Source: Enterococcus_D sp050529585
GTDB lineage: Bacteria; Bacillota; Bacilli; Lactobacillales; Enterococcaceae
Length of the DNA: 64,000 nt
Assembly (NCBI RefSeq): GCF_050529585.1
Contig: NZ_CP172882.1
Location: forward strand, 1-64,000
Direction: 5' to 3'
The position numbers and the translations under genes are program-made. The first letter of the stretch is position 1. Each line of letters opens with the position of its first letter. Of the stretch, positions 18,035 to 26,824 are shown piece by piece. A model generated the notes under the pieces. That model did no database searches. It was not told the origin of the DNA and saw only the letters and a list, made by a program, of their open reading frames with translations.

Positions 18035-18063
18035 ATTATAGCGATGAATGTTGAAACTTTCAA
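18035..18063 (-). promoter_or_regulatory. Promoter of the ABC-F gene
   Basis: On the minus strand TTGAAA (18063-18058) and TATAAT (18040-18035) are separated by 17 bases. The leader to the TTG start is about 37 nt, too short for an attenuator. Confidence 0.8.
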
Positions 18064-18196
18064 GTAAACATAAGGATTAAATCAGCATGCAGGAACAAAA
18101 TGGTCAAAAAACCGACAATGGGTTGTCTTGATAGTAGAACCGATTCTTTTCCTGTGCTAGAGTAAGTGTAAGAACAATTCATAAGGAGGATGGAAA

Positions 18197-19015
18197 ATGA
18201 TTGATTGGCTTGTCAGTTTGTCTCCCTGGCAACAAGCACTTGCTGGAACCGCATTTACCTATGCAATGACCGCTCTGGGAGCTGCCTTGGTATTTTTTTT
18301 CAAAGAGATCAACAAGAATGTCTTAAATACAATGCTAGGATTTGCGTCAGGGGTGATGATTGCTGCTAGTTTTTGGTCGCTGCTGGATCCAGCGATCGCT
18401 CGTGCCCAAGAAAATGGGGATATTCCTTGGCTTGTAGTGAGTATCGGTTTTGGATTGGGCGGGTTGTTTTTGTATGCCGCAGACAAAACATTGCCCCATA
18501 TGCATTTCGGCCCAAACCATGAAACAGAAGGGTTGCCTAGTCATCTAAAGCGGACGATCTTGCTTGTCTTTTCGATTACTTTACACAATATTCCTGAAGG
18601 TTTGGCTGTCGGTGTTGCTTTCGGTGCTGCTGCCAGCGCCGAGGATCCGCGGGCTGCGATTTTAGCCGCCTTATCTGTCGCCATCGGAATCGGGATTCAG
18701 AACTTTCCAGAAGGCGCAGCAGTATCGATTCCTTTAAGACAAGAAGGACTTAGCCGCAAAAAGGCTTTTGTCTATGGTCAGGCTTCAGGAATCGTAGAGC
18801 CGATTGCGGGTGTGATCGGTGCCGTGCTGGTCACAAGTATGTCTGCTATCTTACCGTATGCCTTAGCTTTCGCTGCCGGCGCCATGATTTATGTGGTTGT
18901 GGAGGAATTGATACCAGAAGCGCAGCAAACATTGACTAGTCGACGACATTTTGCCGTTTTTGGCGTGATGATCGGATTTATTTTGATGATGATATTGGAT
19001 GTTGCATTAGGATAA
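18197..19015 (+). CDS. ZIP family divalent metal transporter
   Basis: A 272-aa polytopic membrane protein of the ZIP (ZupT-like) family, which moves zinc and other divalent metals into the cytoplasm. Eight membrane segments are predictable. Metal-site motifs are in segment 4, TLHNIPEGLAVGVAFG (about residues 132-147), and segment 5, GIQNFPEGAAVSIPL, and a supporting EGLPSHLKR loop precedes them. ATG 18197 follows AAGGAGG. It is divergent from the ABC-F gene. No metal-regulator operator was recognised upstream. Confidence 0.92.
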   Translation: MIDWLVSLSPWQQALAGTAFTYAMTALGAALVFFFKEINKNVLNTMLGFASGVMIAASFWSLLDPAIARAQENGDIPWLVVSIGFGLGGLFLYAADKTLPHMHFGPNHETEGLPSHLKRTILLVFSITLHNIPEGLAVGVAFGAAASAEDPRAAILAALSVAIGIGIQNFPEGAAVSIPLRQEGLSRKKAFVYGQASGIVEPIAGVIGAVLVTSMSAILPYALAFAAGAMIYVVVEELIPEAQQTLTSRRHFAVFGVMIGFILMMILDVALG

Positions 19016-19066
19016 AAAAAACCAGTGGTACTGCTCAGATAAATCCTGCAGTATCACTGGTTTTTG
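19015..19066. terminator. Terminator after ZIP transporter gene, also usable from the minus strand
   Basis: ACCAGTGGTACTGC pairs with GCAGTATCACTGGT. There is a T-run on the plus strand, and an A-run before the hairpin serves the convergent small gene. Confidence 0.88.
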
Positions 19067-19079
19067 TCGATCAATGCAA

Positions 19080-19283
19080 TCAACGATAATATTTTCTTGG
19101 GCGTTGACGAACAGCCGTCAGCCAGCGAACGATCCAAATGGCGATCAACAATGGAATGCCAAAACGGAAGATCAATCCAATCAATCCACCGATCAATCCT
19201 AAAACTAAAGAAAGAACAGCTGATGCTAAAATCAAAACGGCCACAACAGCAACGATTTTGCCTAATAAACTTTGTGTATTCAT
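19080..19283 (-). CDS. Small two-helix membrane protein, unknown function
   Basis: A 67-aa hydrophobic protein. It has two membrane helices (about residues 8-34 and 36-55), a glycine-rich turn (GLIGGLIGLIFRFG), and a basic tail ending RQRPRKYYR, probably cytoplasmic. The ATG follows an excellent AGGAGG at 8 bases, which marks this strand as coding and the overlapping plus-strand frame as a shadow. The convergent ZIP gene shares its terminator. I do not recognise a named family. Confidence 0.75.
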   Translation of the reverse strand: MNTQSLLGKIVAVVAVLILASAVLSLVLGLIGGLIGLIFRFGIPLLIAIWIVRWLTAVRQRPRKYYR

Positions 19284-19445
19284 AGTGACGCCTCCTAAAG
19301 GGTTTTATCTTATCACTAGCATATCAAGAAATACTTCTTCACACATCCAACTTTAGGCGGAATTATTTCTACGTCGGCAGTCAGATGGTTTGTCATAATG
19401 AATCAGGAGAAAAAAGAATGGAGAAACGAGCATATGAAGAAGTAA

Positions 19446-19490
19446 CCAAAAACCCGCTTCACACTAATCAGTGCAAAGCGGGTTTTTTGG
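19446..19490. terminator. Terminator after proA (minus strand), symmetric
   Basis: AAAACCCGCTT and AAGCGGGTTTT form the outer stem and CACT/AGTG an inner one, with T-runs available in both directions. It lies just beyond the proA stop. Confidence 0.85.
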
Positions 19491-19508
19491 GGAATAAAAA
19501 GAGCGCGA

Positions 19509-20753
19509 TCATGGTCGGATCTGGCCTTCACCATAGATGACATATTTCGTTGATGTTAATGCCTCTAAGCCCATGGGACCTCTAGCATGCAGTTTTTGGG
19601 TCGAAATACCGATTTCTGCGCCATAGCCAAACATGAATCCGTCCGTGAATCGTGTCGATGCATTGACATAAACAGCTGCTGCATCTACTTCTTTCAAAAA
19701 GCGTTGAGAAGCAAAATAATCATCCGTCACGATGGCTTCTGAGTGCTTTGTGTTGTAGCGATTGATATGGCTGATGGCTTCATCAAGGGAAGACACGATT
19801 TTGACAGCCAAAATATAATCTAAAAATTCCGTTTCCCAATCTTCTTCAGTAGCGGGTTTTGCGTGAGGCAAAAATCCACGGGCTTTTTCGTCTGCCCGTA
19901 ATTCAACTTGATTGCCTAATTCTTCAGCCAATAGGGGTAAAAATGTATCCGCTATTGCTTCATGGACCAAAATCGTTTCGATCGCATTGCAGACAGAAGG
20001 ACGTTGGATTTTGGCATTGATCACGATCGATAAAGCCATTGGCAGTTGCGCAGATTGATCGACATAGACATGATTGTTGCCGGTGCCAGTCTCGATCACA
20101 GGCACGGTTGCTGTTTCTTTTACACGTTTGATCAAGCCGGCGCCGCCTCGCGGGATCAAGACATCGATATAGGTGTTCAAACGCATCATTTCAGCAGCTG
20201 TTTCATGACTGGTATCTGTGATAAATTGAATGGCGTGAGGGGATGCGCCATTGTCAGTCAAGGCTTGCTGCAAAATAGTGACCAGAACTTCATTAGAATA
20301 AAAGGCTTCTTTGCCACCGCGTAAAATGACAGCATTCCCTGATTTAAAACAAAGACTGGCTGCGTCTGTTGTCACGTTCGGCCGGGCTTCATAGATGATG
20401 CCAATGACCCCTAAAGGAACCCGTTGTTGACCAATCAGCAAATCATCCGCGTTGCGCCACATTTGATCGACACGTCCGATTGGATCAGGCAACTGAGCGA
20501 CAGCTCTTATCCCATCGGCCATGTCTAAAATACGTGCAGCAGTCAATGTTAGTCGATCCATGAGTGTCTGATTGATTTTTTTCAGCTGCGCAGCTGCGAG
20601 ATCTTTTTGGTTGGCCGCAAGAATCATCTCAGTTTTATTTTCAATCGCATCGGCCATCTGCAACAATAAATCATCCTTGCTTTTTGTGGACATCAGCCCT
20701 AGTTCGTGGGCACTCGCCTGGGCTTGTATACCAATTTTATTCAAATCGATCAT
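19509..20753 (-). CDS. proA: Glutamate-5-semialdehyde dehydrogenase (gamma-glutamyl phosphate reductase)
   Basis: ProA reduces gamma-glutamyl phosphate to glutamate semialdehyde with NADPH, step 2 of proline synthesis. The 414-aa protein is full length and ALDH-like. The catalytic cysteine lies in QRPSVCNAIETILVH (about residue 255), and the conserved GVIGIIYEARPNVT and GTGNNHVYVD are present. The ATG overlaps the proB stop by 4 bases (ATGA), so translation is coupled. Terminator follows. No proC is nearby. Confidence 0.96.
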   Translation of the reverse strand: MIDLNKIGIQAQASAHELGLMSTKSKDDLLLQMADAIENKTEMILAANQKDLAAAQLKKINQTLMDRLTLTAARILDMADGIRAVAQLPDPIGRVDQMWRNADDLLIGQQRVPLGVIGIIYEARPNVTTDAASLCFKSGNAVILRGGKEAFYSNEVLVTILQQALTDNGASPHAIQFITDTSHETAAEMMRLNTYIDVLIPRGGAGLIKRVKETATVPVIETGTGNNHVYVDQSAQLPMALSIVINAKIQRPSVCNAIETILVHEAIADTFLPLLAEELGNQVELRADEKARGFLPHAKPATEEDWETEFLDYILAVKIVSSLDEAISHINRYNTKHSEAIVTDDYFASQRFLKEVDAAAVYVNASTRFTDGFMFGYGAEIGISTQKLHARGPMGLEALTSTKYVIYGEGQIRP

Positions 20754-21565
20754 ATCTTTTCCTCCTCTGGACTATAAAAGTAGGTACCTAATTGATTGCC
20801 TGCCAATAAATCAAAGATGATCTTGGGTTGTTGGCCATTGGCAAGAATCATTTGGCCATTGCTTGCCAAAATCCGCTGGGCAGCTTTTAATTTGCTGGTC
20901 ATTCCGCCGGTTCCGTAAGGACTGCCTTTTCCAGTTGCTTGTGCCAAAAGTGCTGGCGTGATCTCATTGATTTCATCATACAAGCTAGCTGCGGCATCAG
21001 TGGCAGGATTGGCTGAATAAAAACCATCGATGTCTGACAACATAATCAGCAGATCAGCGTTTGTCAATTGGGCAACGATTGCTGACAATTGGTCATTATC
21101 GCCAAATTTGGTCAAGTGATCCAGTTCATCGACTGCAACAGTATCATTTTCATTAATGATGGGAATGATGCCCATTGAGATAAGTTGCTCAAGGGTATTG
21201 CAGACATTTTTTCGGCTTTGGGGGAACGCGATGATATCACGCGTCAAAAGTAATTGCGCCGTTTGCTGACTGTATGTTTGAAAACGCTGATTATAGATAG
21301 TCATTAGTTCTGATTGACCAACAGCAGCCACCGCTTGTTGTTGTGGAATCTCTTTTGGCCGTTCTTTTAAGTTTAGTTTATTCATACCGACACCAATGGC
21401 CCCGGATGAAACTAAAATAATTTCTTTTCCTTGGTTTTGCAGATCGGTTAAGACAAATGCCAATTCGTCGATGCCCGATAAATTGATATTGCCATTGGGA
21501 TAGATCAATGAACTAGTGCCGATTTTGATGACAATTCGTTTTTTATGTTTTAAAGACTCCCGCAT
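20750..21565 (-). CDS. proB: Glutamate 5-kinase
   Basis: ProB phosphorylates glutamate, the feedback-controlled first step of proline synthesis. From the ATG at 21565 the protein is 271 aa and consists of the amino-acid kinase domain only. The C-terminal PUA domain found in longer ProB proteins (about 367 aa) is absent, as in many lactobacilli and enterococci. Motifs: RIVIKIGTSSLIYPNG, ILVSSGAIGVGM, NENDTVAVDEL, FGDNDQLSA and GTGGMTSKLKAA. The chosen start follows GAGGCGG; an in-frame start 20 residues earlier has no support. Confidence 0.94.
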   Translation of the reverse strand: MRESLKHKKRIVIKIGTSSLIYPNGNINLSGIDELAFVLTDLQNQGKEIILVSSGAIGVGMNKLNLKERPKEIPQQQAVAAVGQSELMTIYNQRFQTYSQQTAQLLLTRDIIAFPQSRKNVCNTLEQLISMGIIPIINENDTVAVDELDHLTKFGDNDQLSAIVAQLTNADLLIMLSDIDGFYSANPATDAAASLYDEINEITPALLAQATGKGSPYGTGGMTSKLKAAQRILASNGQMILANGQQPKIIFDLLAGNQLGTYFYSPEEEKI

Positions 21566-21754
21566 GGGACACCGCCTCTTTTTTGATATTTTTACTATTG
21601 TACTAGCAAAAGTCTGATTCGTCATGCTCTTTTTTGCATTTTATTGATTTGATTCGAAGAAATTGTAAAGACTTTGCGATAATTAAGTTTTCCATGAAGA
21701 AAATCAGTCTTCCTATGCTAAAATAACTATAATGTTTGATTATTGGAGGAACCT

Positions 21755-22264
21755 ATGAAATTAAGAGGATTTGAGATTGTGACTGATTATCAAGAAAAAA
21801 ATATCCAGTTGCCAAAACGAGCAACCCATCATGCAGCAGGCTATGATTTTGAAGCGGCTGAAGATATAGTGATTCCAAGTATTTGGAAAGCTGGCCTTAT
21901 CGATGGTGTGAAAGCAATCTTTGATAAAGAAACTGAAAAACAATTGAAACCAACATTGATACCAACGGGCATCAAAGCGTATATGGGCAACGATGAATAT
22001 CTGCAATTGACCAATCGATCCAGCAATCCATTGAAACGCTTTTTAATATTGACGAATGGCGTGGGTGTCATTGACAGCGATTATTACAATAATGACGATA
22101 ACGAAGGCCATATCATGTTTCAGTTTAGCAACTTTGGTCCTAAAGATGTGATGATCAAAAAAGGCGAACGTATCGGTCAAGGTATTTTCTTGCCTTTTTT
22201 AAAAGCAGATCAAGATGTGACGACCAGCAGTCGCTCGGGTGGATTTGGCTCTTCGGATCAATAA
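21755..22264 (+). CDS. dut: dUTP diphosphatase (trimeric dUTPase family)
   Basis: The enzyme hydrolyses dUTP to dUMP, keeping uracil out of DNA. The 169-aa protein shows dUTPase motif 1 (HHAAGYDFEAAED), motif 2 (NRSSNPLKR), motif 3 (NGVGVIDSDYYNN), motif 4 (KGERIGQGIFLPF) and the C-terminal glycine-rich arm RSGGFGSSDQ. A TTG 12 bases earlier is part of the GGAGG site, so ATG 21755 is preferred. The insert between motifs 1 and 2 (IWKAGLIDGVKAIFDKETEKQ) is longer than in the classic enzyme. radA follows 44 bases later, as in other enterococci. Confidence 0.9.
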   Translation: MKLRGFEIVTDYQEKNIQLPKRATHHAAGYDFEAAEDIVIPSIWKAGLIDGVKAIFDKETEKQLKPTLIPTGIKAYMGNDEYLQLTNRSSNPLKRFLILTNGVGVIDSDYYNNDDNEGHIMFQFSNFGPKDVMIKKGERIGQGIFLPFLKADQDVTTSSRSGGFGSSDQ

Positions 22265-22308
22265 CTAGAGGCAACTAGTCGGATAAACCTAGATCATGGA
22301 GGAAATAG

Positions 22309-23679
22309 ATGGCAAAAAAAGCAAAAAGTCAGTTTGTCTGCCAAAATTGCGGGTATAGTTCACCTAAGTATTTAGGAAAATGTCCCAATTGCGGCAGTTG
22401 GAATTCGATGGTAGAGGAAGTGATTCAAGAAAACGCGGATCGCAGGGTTCGAACCACATTGACTGGCCAGCGGATGCAGCCAACGAAAATCGCAGATGTC
22501 ATCCCGAAGAAAGAACCACGGGTCCAAACCCGTTTAGCGGAATTGAATCGTGTGTTAGGAGGTGGCGTGGTTCCAGGGTCTTTGATTTTGATTGGCGGTG
22601 ATCCTGGGATTGGGAAATCAACATTGCTGCTGCAAGTATCTCAGCAGTTGGCGGCAGTTGGCGGGACCGTCTTATATGTTTCGGGGGAAGAAAGTGCGGA
22701 ACAAGTCAAGATGCGGGCGGAACGTTTAGGGGCAATCGATACGGAGTTTTATCTCTATCCTGAAACGGATATGTCTGAAATCAGCAAAGCCATCGATACG
22801 ATTCGACCAGATTATGTGATCATCGATTCGATCCAAACCATGACGCAACCAGACATCACCAGTGTTGCTGGCAGCGTCAGCCAGGTGCGAGAAACGACTG
22901 CGGAACTGTTAAAGTTGGCTAAAACCAATGGTATTGCCATTTTCATTGTCGGTCATGTAACCAAAGAAGGATCGATTGCCGGACCGCGGATGTTAGAACA
23001 TATGGTGGATACGGTGCTGTATTTCGAAGGAGAAAAACATCATAGTTTCAGGATTTTGCGCGCTGTCAAAAATCGTTTTGGCTCAACCAATGAAATTGGT
23101 ATTTTCGAGATGGAAGAAGGCGGATTGAAAGAAGTGGCCAATCCTTCACAAGTCTTTCTTGAAGAACGTTTAGAAGGAGCAACAGGATCGGCAATCGTTG
23201 TGGCGATGGAAGGCAGTCGGCCCATTTTGGTCGAGATCCAAGCGTTAGTTACGCCAACAATGTTTGGCAATGCCAAGCGTACGACGACCGGACTAGATTT
23301 TAATCGCGTTTCATTGATCATGGCTGTCTTGGAAAAACGTGCTGGGCTATTGCTGCAAAATCAAGATGCCTACTTAAAAGCAGCAGGTGGTGTAAAATTA
23401 AATGAACCCGCGATTGATTTGGCGATTGCCATCAGTATTGCTTCCAGTTATAAAGAAAAAGGTACGAGCCCAACCGAGTGTTTCATCGGTGAAATCGGCT
23501 TGACCGGAGAGATCCGTCGGGTCAATGCCATCGAACAGCGGGTAAAAGAGGTGCAAAAATTAGGCTTTACAAAAGTCTACTTGCCAAAAAATAATTTAAC
23601 TGGTTGGAAACCGCCGCAAGGAATCGAAGTCGAAGGCGTGTCGACATTGTCAGAAACGTTGCGAAAAGTTTTTCATTGA
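22309..23679 (+). CDS. radA: DNA repair protein RadA
   Basis: RadA is a RecA-like branch-migration helicase that processes recombination intermediates. The 456-aa protein has the N-terminal C4 zinc finger CQNCGYSSPKYLGKCPNC (residues 10-27). The ATPase core has Walker A GGDPGIGKST near 102 and the RadA-specific KNRFGSTNE motif near 255. A Lon-like C-terminal domain (about 285-456) contains TGEIRRVNAIEQRVKEVQKLG. The ATG follows GGAGG. It lies between dut and yacL. Confidence 0.96.
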   Translation: MAKKAKSQFVCQNCGYSSPKYLGKCPNCGSWNSMVEEVIQENADRRVRTTLTGQRMQPTKIADVIPKKEPRVQTRLAELNRVLGGGVVPGSLILIGGDPGIGKSTLLLQVSQQLAAVGGTVLYVSGEESAEQVKMRAERLGAIDTEFYLYPETDMSEISKAIDTIRPDYVIIDSIQTMTQPDITSVAGSVSQVRETTAELLKLAKTNGIAIFIVGHVTKEGSIAGPRMLEHMVDTVLYFEGEKHHSFRILRAVKNRFGSTNEIGIFEMEEGGLKEVANPSQVFLEERLEGATGSAIVVAMEGSRPILVEIQALVTPTMFGNAKRTTTGLDFNRVSLIMAVLEKRAGLLLQNQDAYLKAAGGVKLNEPAIDLAIAISIASSYKEKGTSPTECFIGEIGLTGEIRRVNAIEQRVKEVQKLGFTKVYLPKNNLTGWKPPQGIEVEGVSTLSETLRKVFH

Positions 23680-23692
23680 TCTTATGCGAACC

Positions 23693-23726
23693 TCAAGAAC
23701 CAATCGTCTATCGGGTTGGTTCTTGA
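23693..23726 (+). other. Stem-loop between radA and yacL
   Basis: TCAAGAACCAA and TTGGTTCTTGA form an 11-bp stem with a 12-base loop, 13 bases after radA. No T-run follows, so it may be an RNA processing or stability element and not a terminator. Confidence 0.45.
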
Positions 23727-23807
23727 TGATGTTCCCTTTCAATCGCAACCAATATTTATCAGATTCAAGGCAAATGATGCAAAAAAACAAGTTATGGAGG
23801 AAATTGT

Positions 23808-24941
23808 ATGCAGAAACGAGTCATTACCGCGTTAATGGTGCTGGCAGGTGCAAGTCTGGGGATTTCATTGATGCCCGTTGCTTGGCAGACCATTGGACAG
23901 GATAAAAATCACTGGCTGAACAATAATATTACTAATAGTTTGCTTGGAGCCCTTATTTTCTTTTTATTATCTTTACTATTAGCTAAATCTATTGCAGCTG
24001 GAATACGTAAAATCGAAGAAAAACTAAGTGAATTGAGCCTGACTTATCTTCTTTTCGGGGCGATCGGGGCCATCATCGGATTGATGATCGGTGTCATCGT
24101 ATCGATTCCTTTTTACAACTGGGACATCCCCTTCATCAACGGCATTGCCCCCATTCTAGTAATGGTATTATTGGGTTATCTTGGTTTCCAAATCGGCACA
24201 ACACGCATCGATGAATGGAAGAAAGTCTTTGCACCAAAAAATAAGAAAAACGAAACACAAGAAGAACAACAAATGTTGGAGCGGAAATTCGCTGACCATT
24301 TTCATAAGTATAAAATTTTAGATACCAGTGTCATTATTGATGGCCGCATCTATGATATAGCGAAAACGGGTTTTCTGGAAGGTGTTTTGCTGATTCCTAA
24401 TTTTGTCCTTTATGAATTACAATATATTGCCGATTCTGGTGATAGCTTAAAACGTGTCCGTGGACGGCGGGGCTTGGATATTTTAAATGCCTTGCAAAAA
24501 GAAGATGGCATTGAAGTCGAAATGTATGAGGGTGATTTCGAAGATATTTCTGAAGTCGACAGCAAATTGATCAAACTAGCTAAGTTGCTGGACGGCATCG
24601 TGGTGACCAATGATTATAATTTAAACAAGGTATCTGAGTTTCAAAATGTGCCTGTATTGAATATCAACGCTTTAGCCAATGCAGTCAAACCGGTGGTGAT
24701 TCCAGGCGAAAATATGCACGTCTTAGTTGTCAAAGCGGGAACTGAACGACAACAAGGGGTGGCTTATCTTGACGATGGCACCATGGTCGTGGTGGAGGAT
24801 GGTCAGCATTATATGAATGAACATATCGATGTTGTTGTCACAAGTGCCTTGCAGACAGCCGCTGGTCGAATGATTTTTGCGAAACCTGCCCACTCAGGCC
24901 GCGGGATCGATAACCACGAAGCAACAAAAACAGAGAAATAA
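23808..24941 (+). CDS. yacL: PIN/TRAM domain membrane protein YacL
   Basis: A 377-aa member of the YacL family found beside radA in Firmicutes. The N-terminal half has four membrane helices (about residues 5-25, 43-63, 82-105 and 112-130). A PIN nuclease-like domain follows, starting KILDTSVIIDGRIYDI near residue 165, with further acidic residues in VTNDYNLNKV. A TRAM RNA-binding domain lies near the C-terminus (ENMHVLVVKAGTERQQGVAYLDDGTMVVVE). The domain order suggests membrane-anchored RNA binding or cleavage; substrate unknown. ATG follows GGAGG. Confidence 0.9.
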   Translation: MQKRVITALMVLAGASLGISLMPVAWQTIGQDKNHWLNNNITNSLLGALIFFLLSLLLAKSIAAGIRKIEEKLSELSLTYLLFGAIGAIIGLMIGVIVSIPFYNWDIPFINGIAPILVMVLLGYLGFQIGTTRIDEWKKVFAPKNKKNETQEEQQMLERKFADHFHKYKILDTSVIIDGRIYDIAKTGFLEGVLLIPNFVLYELQYIADSGDSLKRVRGRRGLDILNALQKEDGIEVEMYEGDFEDISEVDSKLIKLAKLLDGIVVTNDYNLNKVSEFQNVPVLNINALANAVKPVVIPGENMHVLVVKAGTERQQGVAYLDDGTMVVVEDGQHYMNEHIDVVVTSALQTAAGRMIFAKPAHSGRGIDNHEATKTEK

Positions 24942-24946
24942 TCGAT

Positions 24947-24986
24947 GGCAACTGGCGTAAAATATGTCAGTTGCCTTTACTATTTT
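24947..24986 (+). terminator. Probable terminator after yacL
   Basis: GGCAACTG and CAGTTGCC form an 8-bp stem with a 13-base loop. The T-tract is imperfect (TTTACTATTTT), so termination may be partial. Confidence 0.55.
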
Positions 24987-25058
24987 GCCCATTGATTGTA
25001 CAATTCTAGCTGAGGGTCTTGTTTTTTTCGATATGTTTGATAAACAGACCAATATGCG

Positions 25059-25082
25059 TTCAAACAATAGCTATTGTTTGAA
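25059..25082. promoter_or_regulatory. 24-bp perfect palindrome upstream of gltX
   Basis: TTCAAACAATAG is followed directly by its exact reverse complement, with no spacer. It ends 25 bases before the gltX ATG. It could be an operator for a dimeric regulator or a hairpin in the gltX leader. A weak promoter (TTTACT-17-TACAAT, 24976-25004) upstream would put it in the leader. Confidence 0.6.
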
Positions 25083-25107
25083 AATCAGATGAAGGAAGAG
25101 GAAAACA

Positions 25108-26565
25108 ATGACGAAAGTACGTGTACGTTACGCGCCAAGTCCAACAGGACATCTACACATCGGCAACGCCCGGACGGCTTTATTCAACTATTTATTCGCC
25201 CGTCACAACGATGGTGATTTTATCATCCGAATCGAAGATACGGATCAAAAAAGAAATATTGCAGACGGTGAAAAAAGCCAGCTAGAAAACCTGAAATGGC
25301 TAGGAATGGATTGGGATGAATCTCCTGCTGAACCAGGTGCTTACGGCCCTTATCGTCAATCAGAACGTGGGGAACTTTATCAACCGCTGATCGATCAATT
25401 GCTTGCAAGCAACCGTGCTTATAAGTGCTACTGTACGGAAGAAGAATTGGAAGCGGAACGTGAAAGCCAAAGAGCCCGTGGCGAAATGCCGCATTATGGT
25501 GGAACATGTGCCAATTTGACCCCCGAAGAACAAGCTGAAAAAGAAGCCCAAGGGTTGGAACCTGTCATTCGTTTCCGTGTTTCTCGCAATACGGAATACA
25601 AATTCCATGACATGGTCAAAGGCGAAATCGTCTTTGAATCAGACAATGTTGGCGGCGACTTTGTCATCCAAAAACGTGATGGCATGCCAACTTATAACTT
25701 TGCCGTTGCCGTTGACGACCACCACATGAAAATCACCCATGTGTTACGTGGAGATGACCATATTGCAAACACACCAAAACAATTGATGATCTACGAAGCT
25801 TTTGGCTGGCAAGCACCAGAATTTGGCCATATGACATTGATCATCAACAGTGAAACGGGTAAAAAATTAAGCAAACGGGATGAATCGATTTTACAATTTA
25901 TCGAACAATACCGCGAACTTGGCTATTTACCTGAAGCAATGTTCAATTTCATCGCACTATTGGGTTGGTCGCCAGTTGGAGAAGAAGAAATCTTCTCTCA
26001 AGAAGAACTGATCAAGATCTTCGATCCAGAACGCTTGAGCAAATCGCCTGCTGCTTTTGACGCCAAAAAATTAGAGTGGGTCAACAACCAATATATGAAA
26101 CAAATGGACTTAAAAGAATTGACAGCTATGTGTGTGCCTTATTTGGTCAAAGCTGGACGGATCGATGAAGCAACTGCTGCTGAAAAGCAAGATTGGCTGC
26201 AAAAAATCGTTTCATTGTATCAACCACAAATGAGCTATGCCGCGCAAATCGTTGATTTATCTGACTTATTCTTTGATGAACATCCTGTATTAGATGATGC
26301 AGCAAAAGAAGTATTGGCTGGTGAAACAGTGCCGACTGTGTTACAAGCCTTCAAAGAAAAATTAACAGCATTGCCAGTTGTTGAAGCTGCAGCAGTTAAA
26401 GCAGCAATCAAAGAGATCCAAAAAGAAACAGGCATCAAAGGCAAGAACTTATTTATGCCGATCCGTGTTGCTGTTTCTGGTCAAACCCATGGACCAGAAT
26501 TACCAGATACTGTAGAATTATTAGGGAAAGAAAAAGCCCTTGACCATTTGAATAATGTGTTATAA
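25108..26565 (+). CDS. gltX: Glutamyl-tRNA synthetase
   Basis: GltX charges tRNA-Glu. As in most Firmicutes it probably also charges tRNA-Gln for later amidation by GatCAB, given that no GlnRS is expected in this group. The 485-aa class I synthetase has the HIGH-type motif PSPTGHLHIGNA (residues 9-20) and the KMSKS-type motif KKLSKRDES near 253, with CYCTEEELEAER in the zinc-region position. ATG follows GGAAGAGG. It is upstream of the T-box-controlled cysE-cysS, the Bacillus order, so cysE-cysS may also receive read-through from gltX. Confidence 0.97.
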   Translation: MTKVRVRYAPSPTGHLHIGNARTALFNYLFARHNDGDFIIRIEDTDQKRNIADGEKSQLENLKWLGMDWDESPAEPGAYGPYRQSERGELYQPLIDQLLASNRAYKCYCTEEELEAERESQRARGEMPHYGGTCANLTPEEQAEKEAQGLEPVIRFRVSRNTEYKFHDMVKGEIVFESDNVGGDFVIQKRDGMPTYNFAVAVDDHHMKITHVLRGDDHIANTPKQLMIYEAFGWQAPEFGHMTLIINSETGKKLSKRDESILQFIEQYRELGYLPEAMFNFIALLGWSPVGEEEIFSQEELIKIFDPERLSKSPAAFDAKKLEWVNNQYMKQMDLKELTAMCVPYLVKAGRIDEATAAEKQDWLQKIVSLYQPQMSYAAQIVDLSDLFFDEHPVLDDAAKEVLAGETVPTVLQAFKEKLTALPVVEAAAVKAAIKEIQKETGIKGKNLFMPIRVAVSGQTHGPELPDTVELLGKEKALDHLNNVL

Positions 26566-26589
26566 ACACAATGAATAGACGAAGTACTG

Positions 26590-26795
26590 TTGCTTTTATT
26601 TTAGAGAGATCACGGGTGGTGCAAGTGATCATAAAAGGACAGGAAATGCACCTATGAGTGGCTTTGGCGCAAGTCAAAGACGGTCTAGCGGACGTTACCC
26701 GCTTTGAGGCAGACATGGATCTGCAAACAAAAGTGGAACCACGCAGAAAAGCGTCTTTTGGATAAGGAAACTTATTTGAAAGACGTTTTTTTGTA
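26590..26795 (+). ncRNA. T-box riboswitch, cysteine specific, upstream of cysE-cysS
   Basis: The leader has the hallmarks of a tRNA-sensing T-box. The conserved T-box stretch is at 26730-26743 (AAAGTGGAACCACG, a variant of AGGGTGGNACCGCG). A terminator hairpin follows (CGTCTTT at 26752-26758 with AAAGACG at 26779-26785, then a T-run). A stem I region begins near 26605 (AGAGAGATCA). The likely specifier is TGC (Cys) at 26647-26649 in the context GGAAATGCACC. Uncharged tRNA-Cys would favour the antiterminator and expression of cysE-cysS. Stem I boundaries are approximate. Confidence 0.9.
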
Positions 26796-26824
26796 CATAA
26801 AGTTAGTATAAAGCAGGTGAAAAG

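Noticed and set aside
19064..19356. Plus-strand frames opposite the small membrane protein.
   Set aside because: The minus-strand gene has an excellent RBS and membrane-protein pattern; the plus-strand translations look like shadows.
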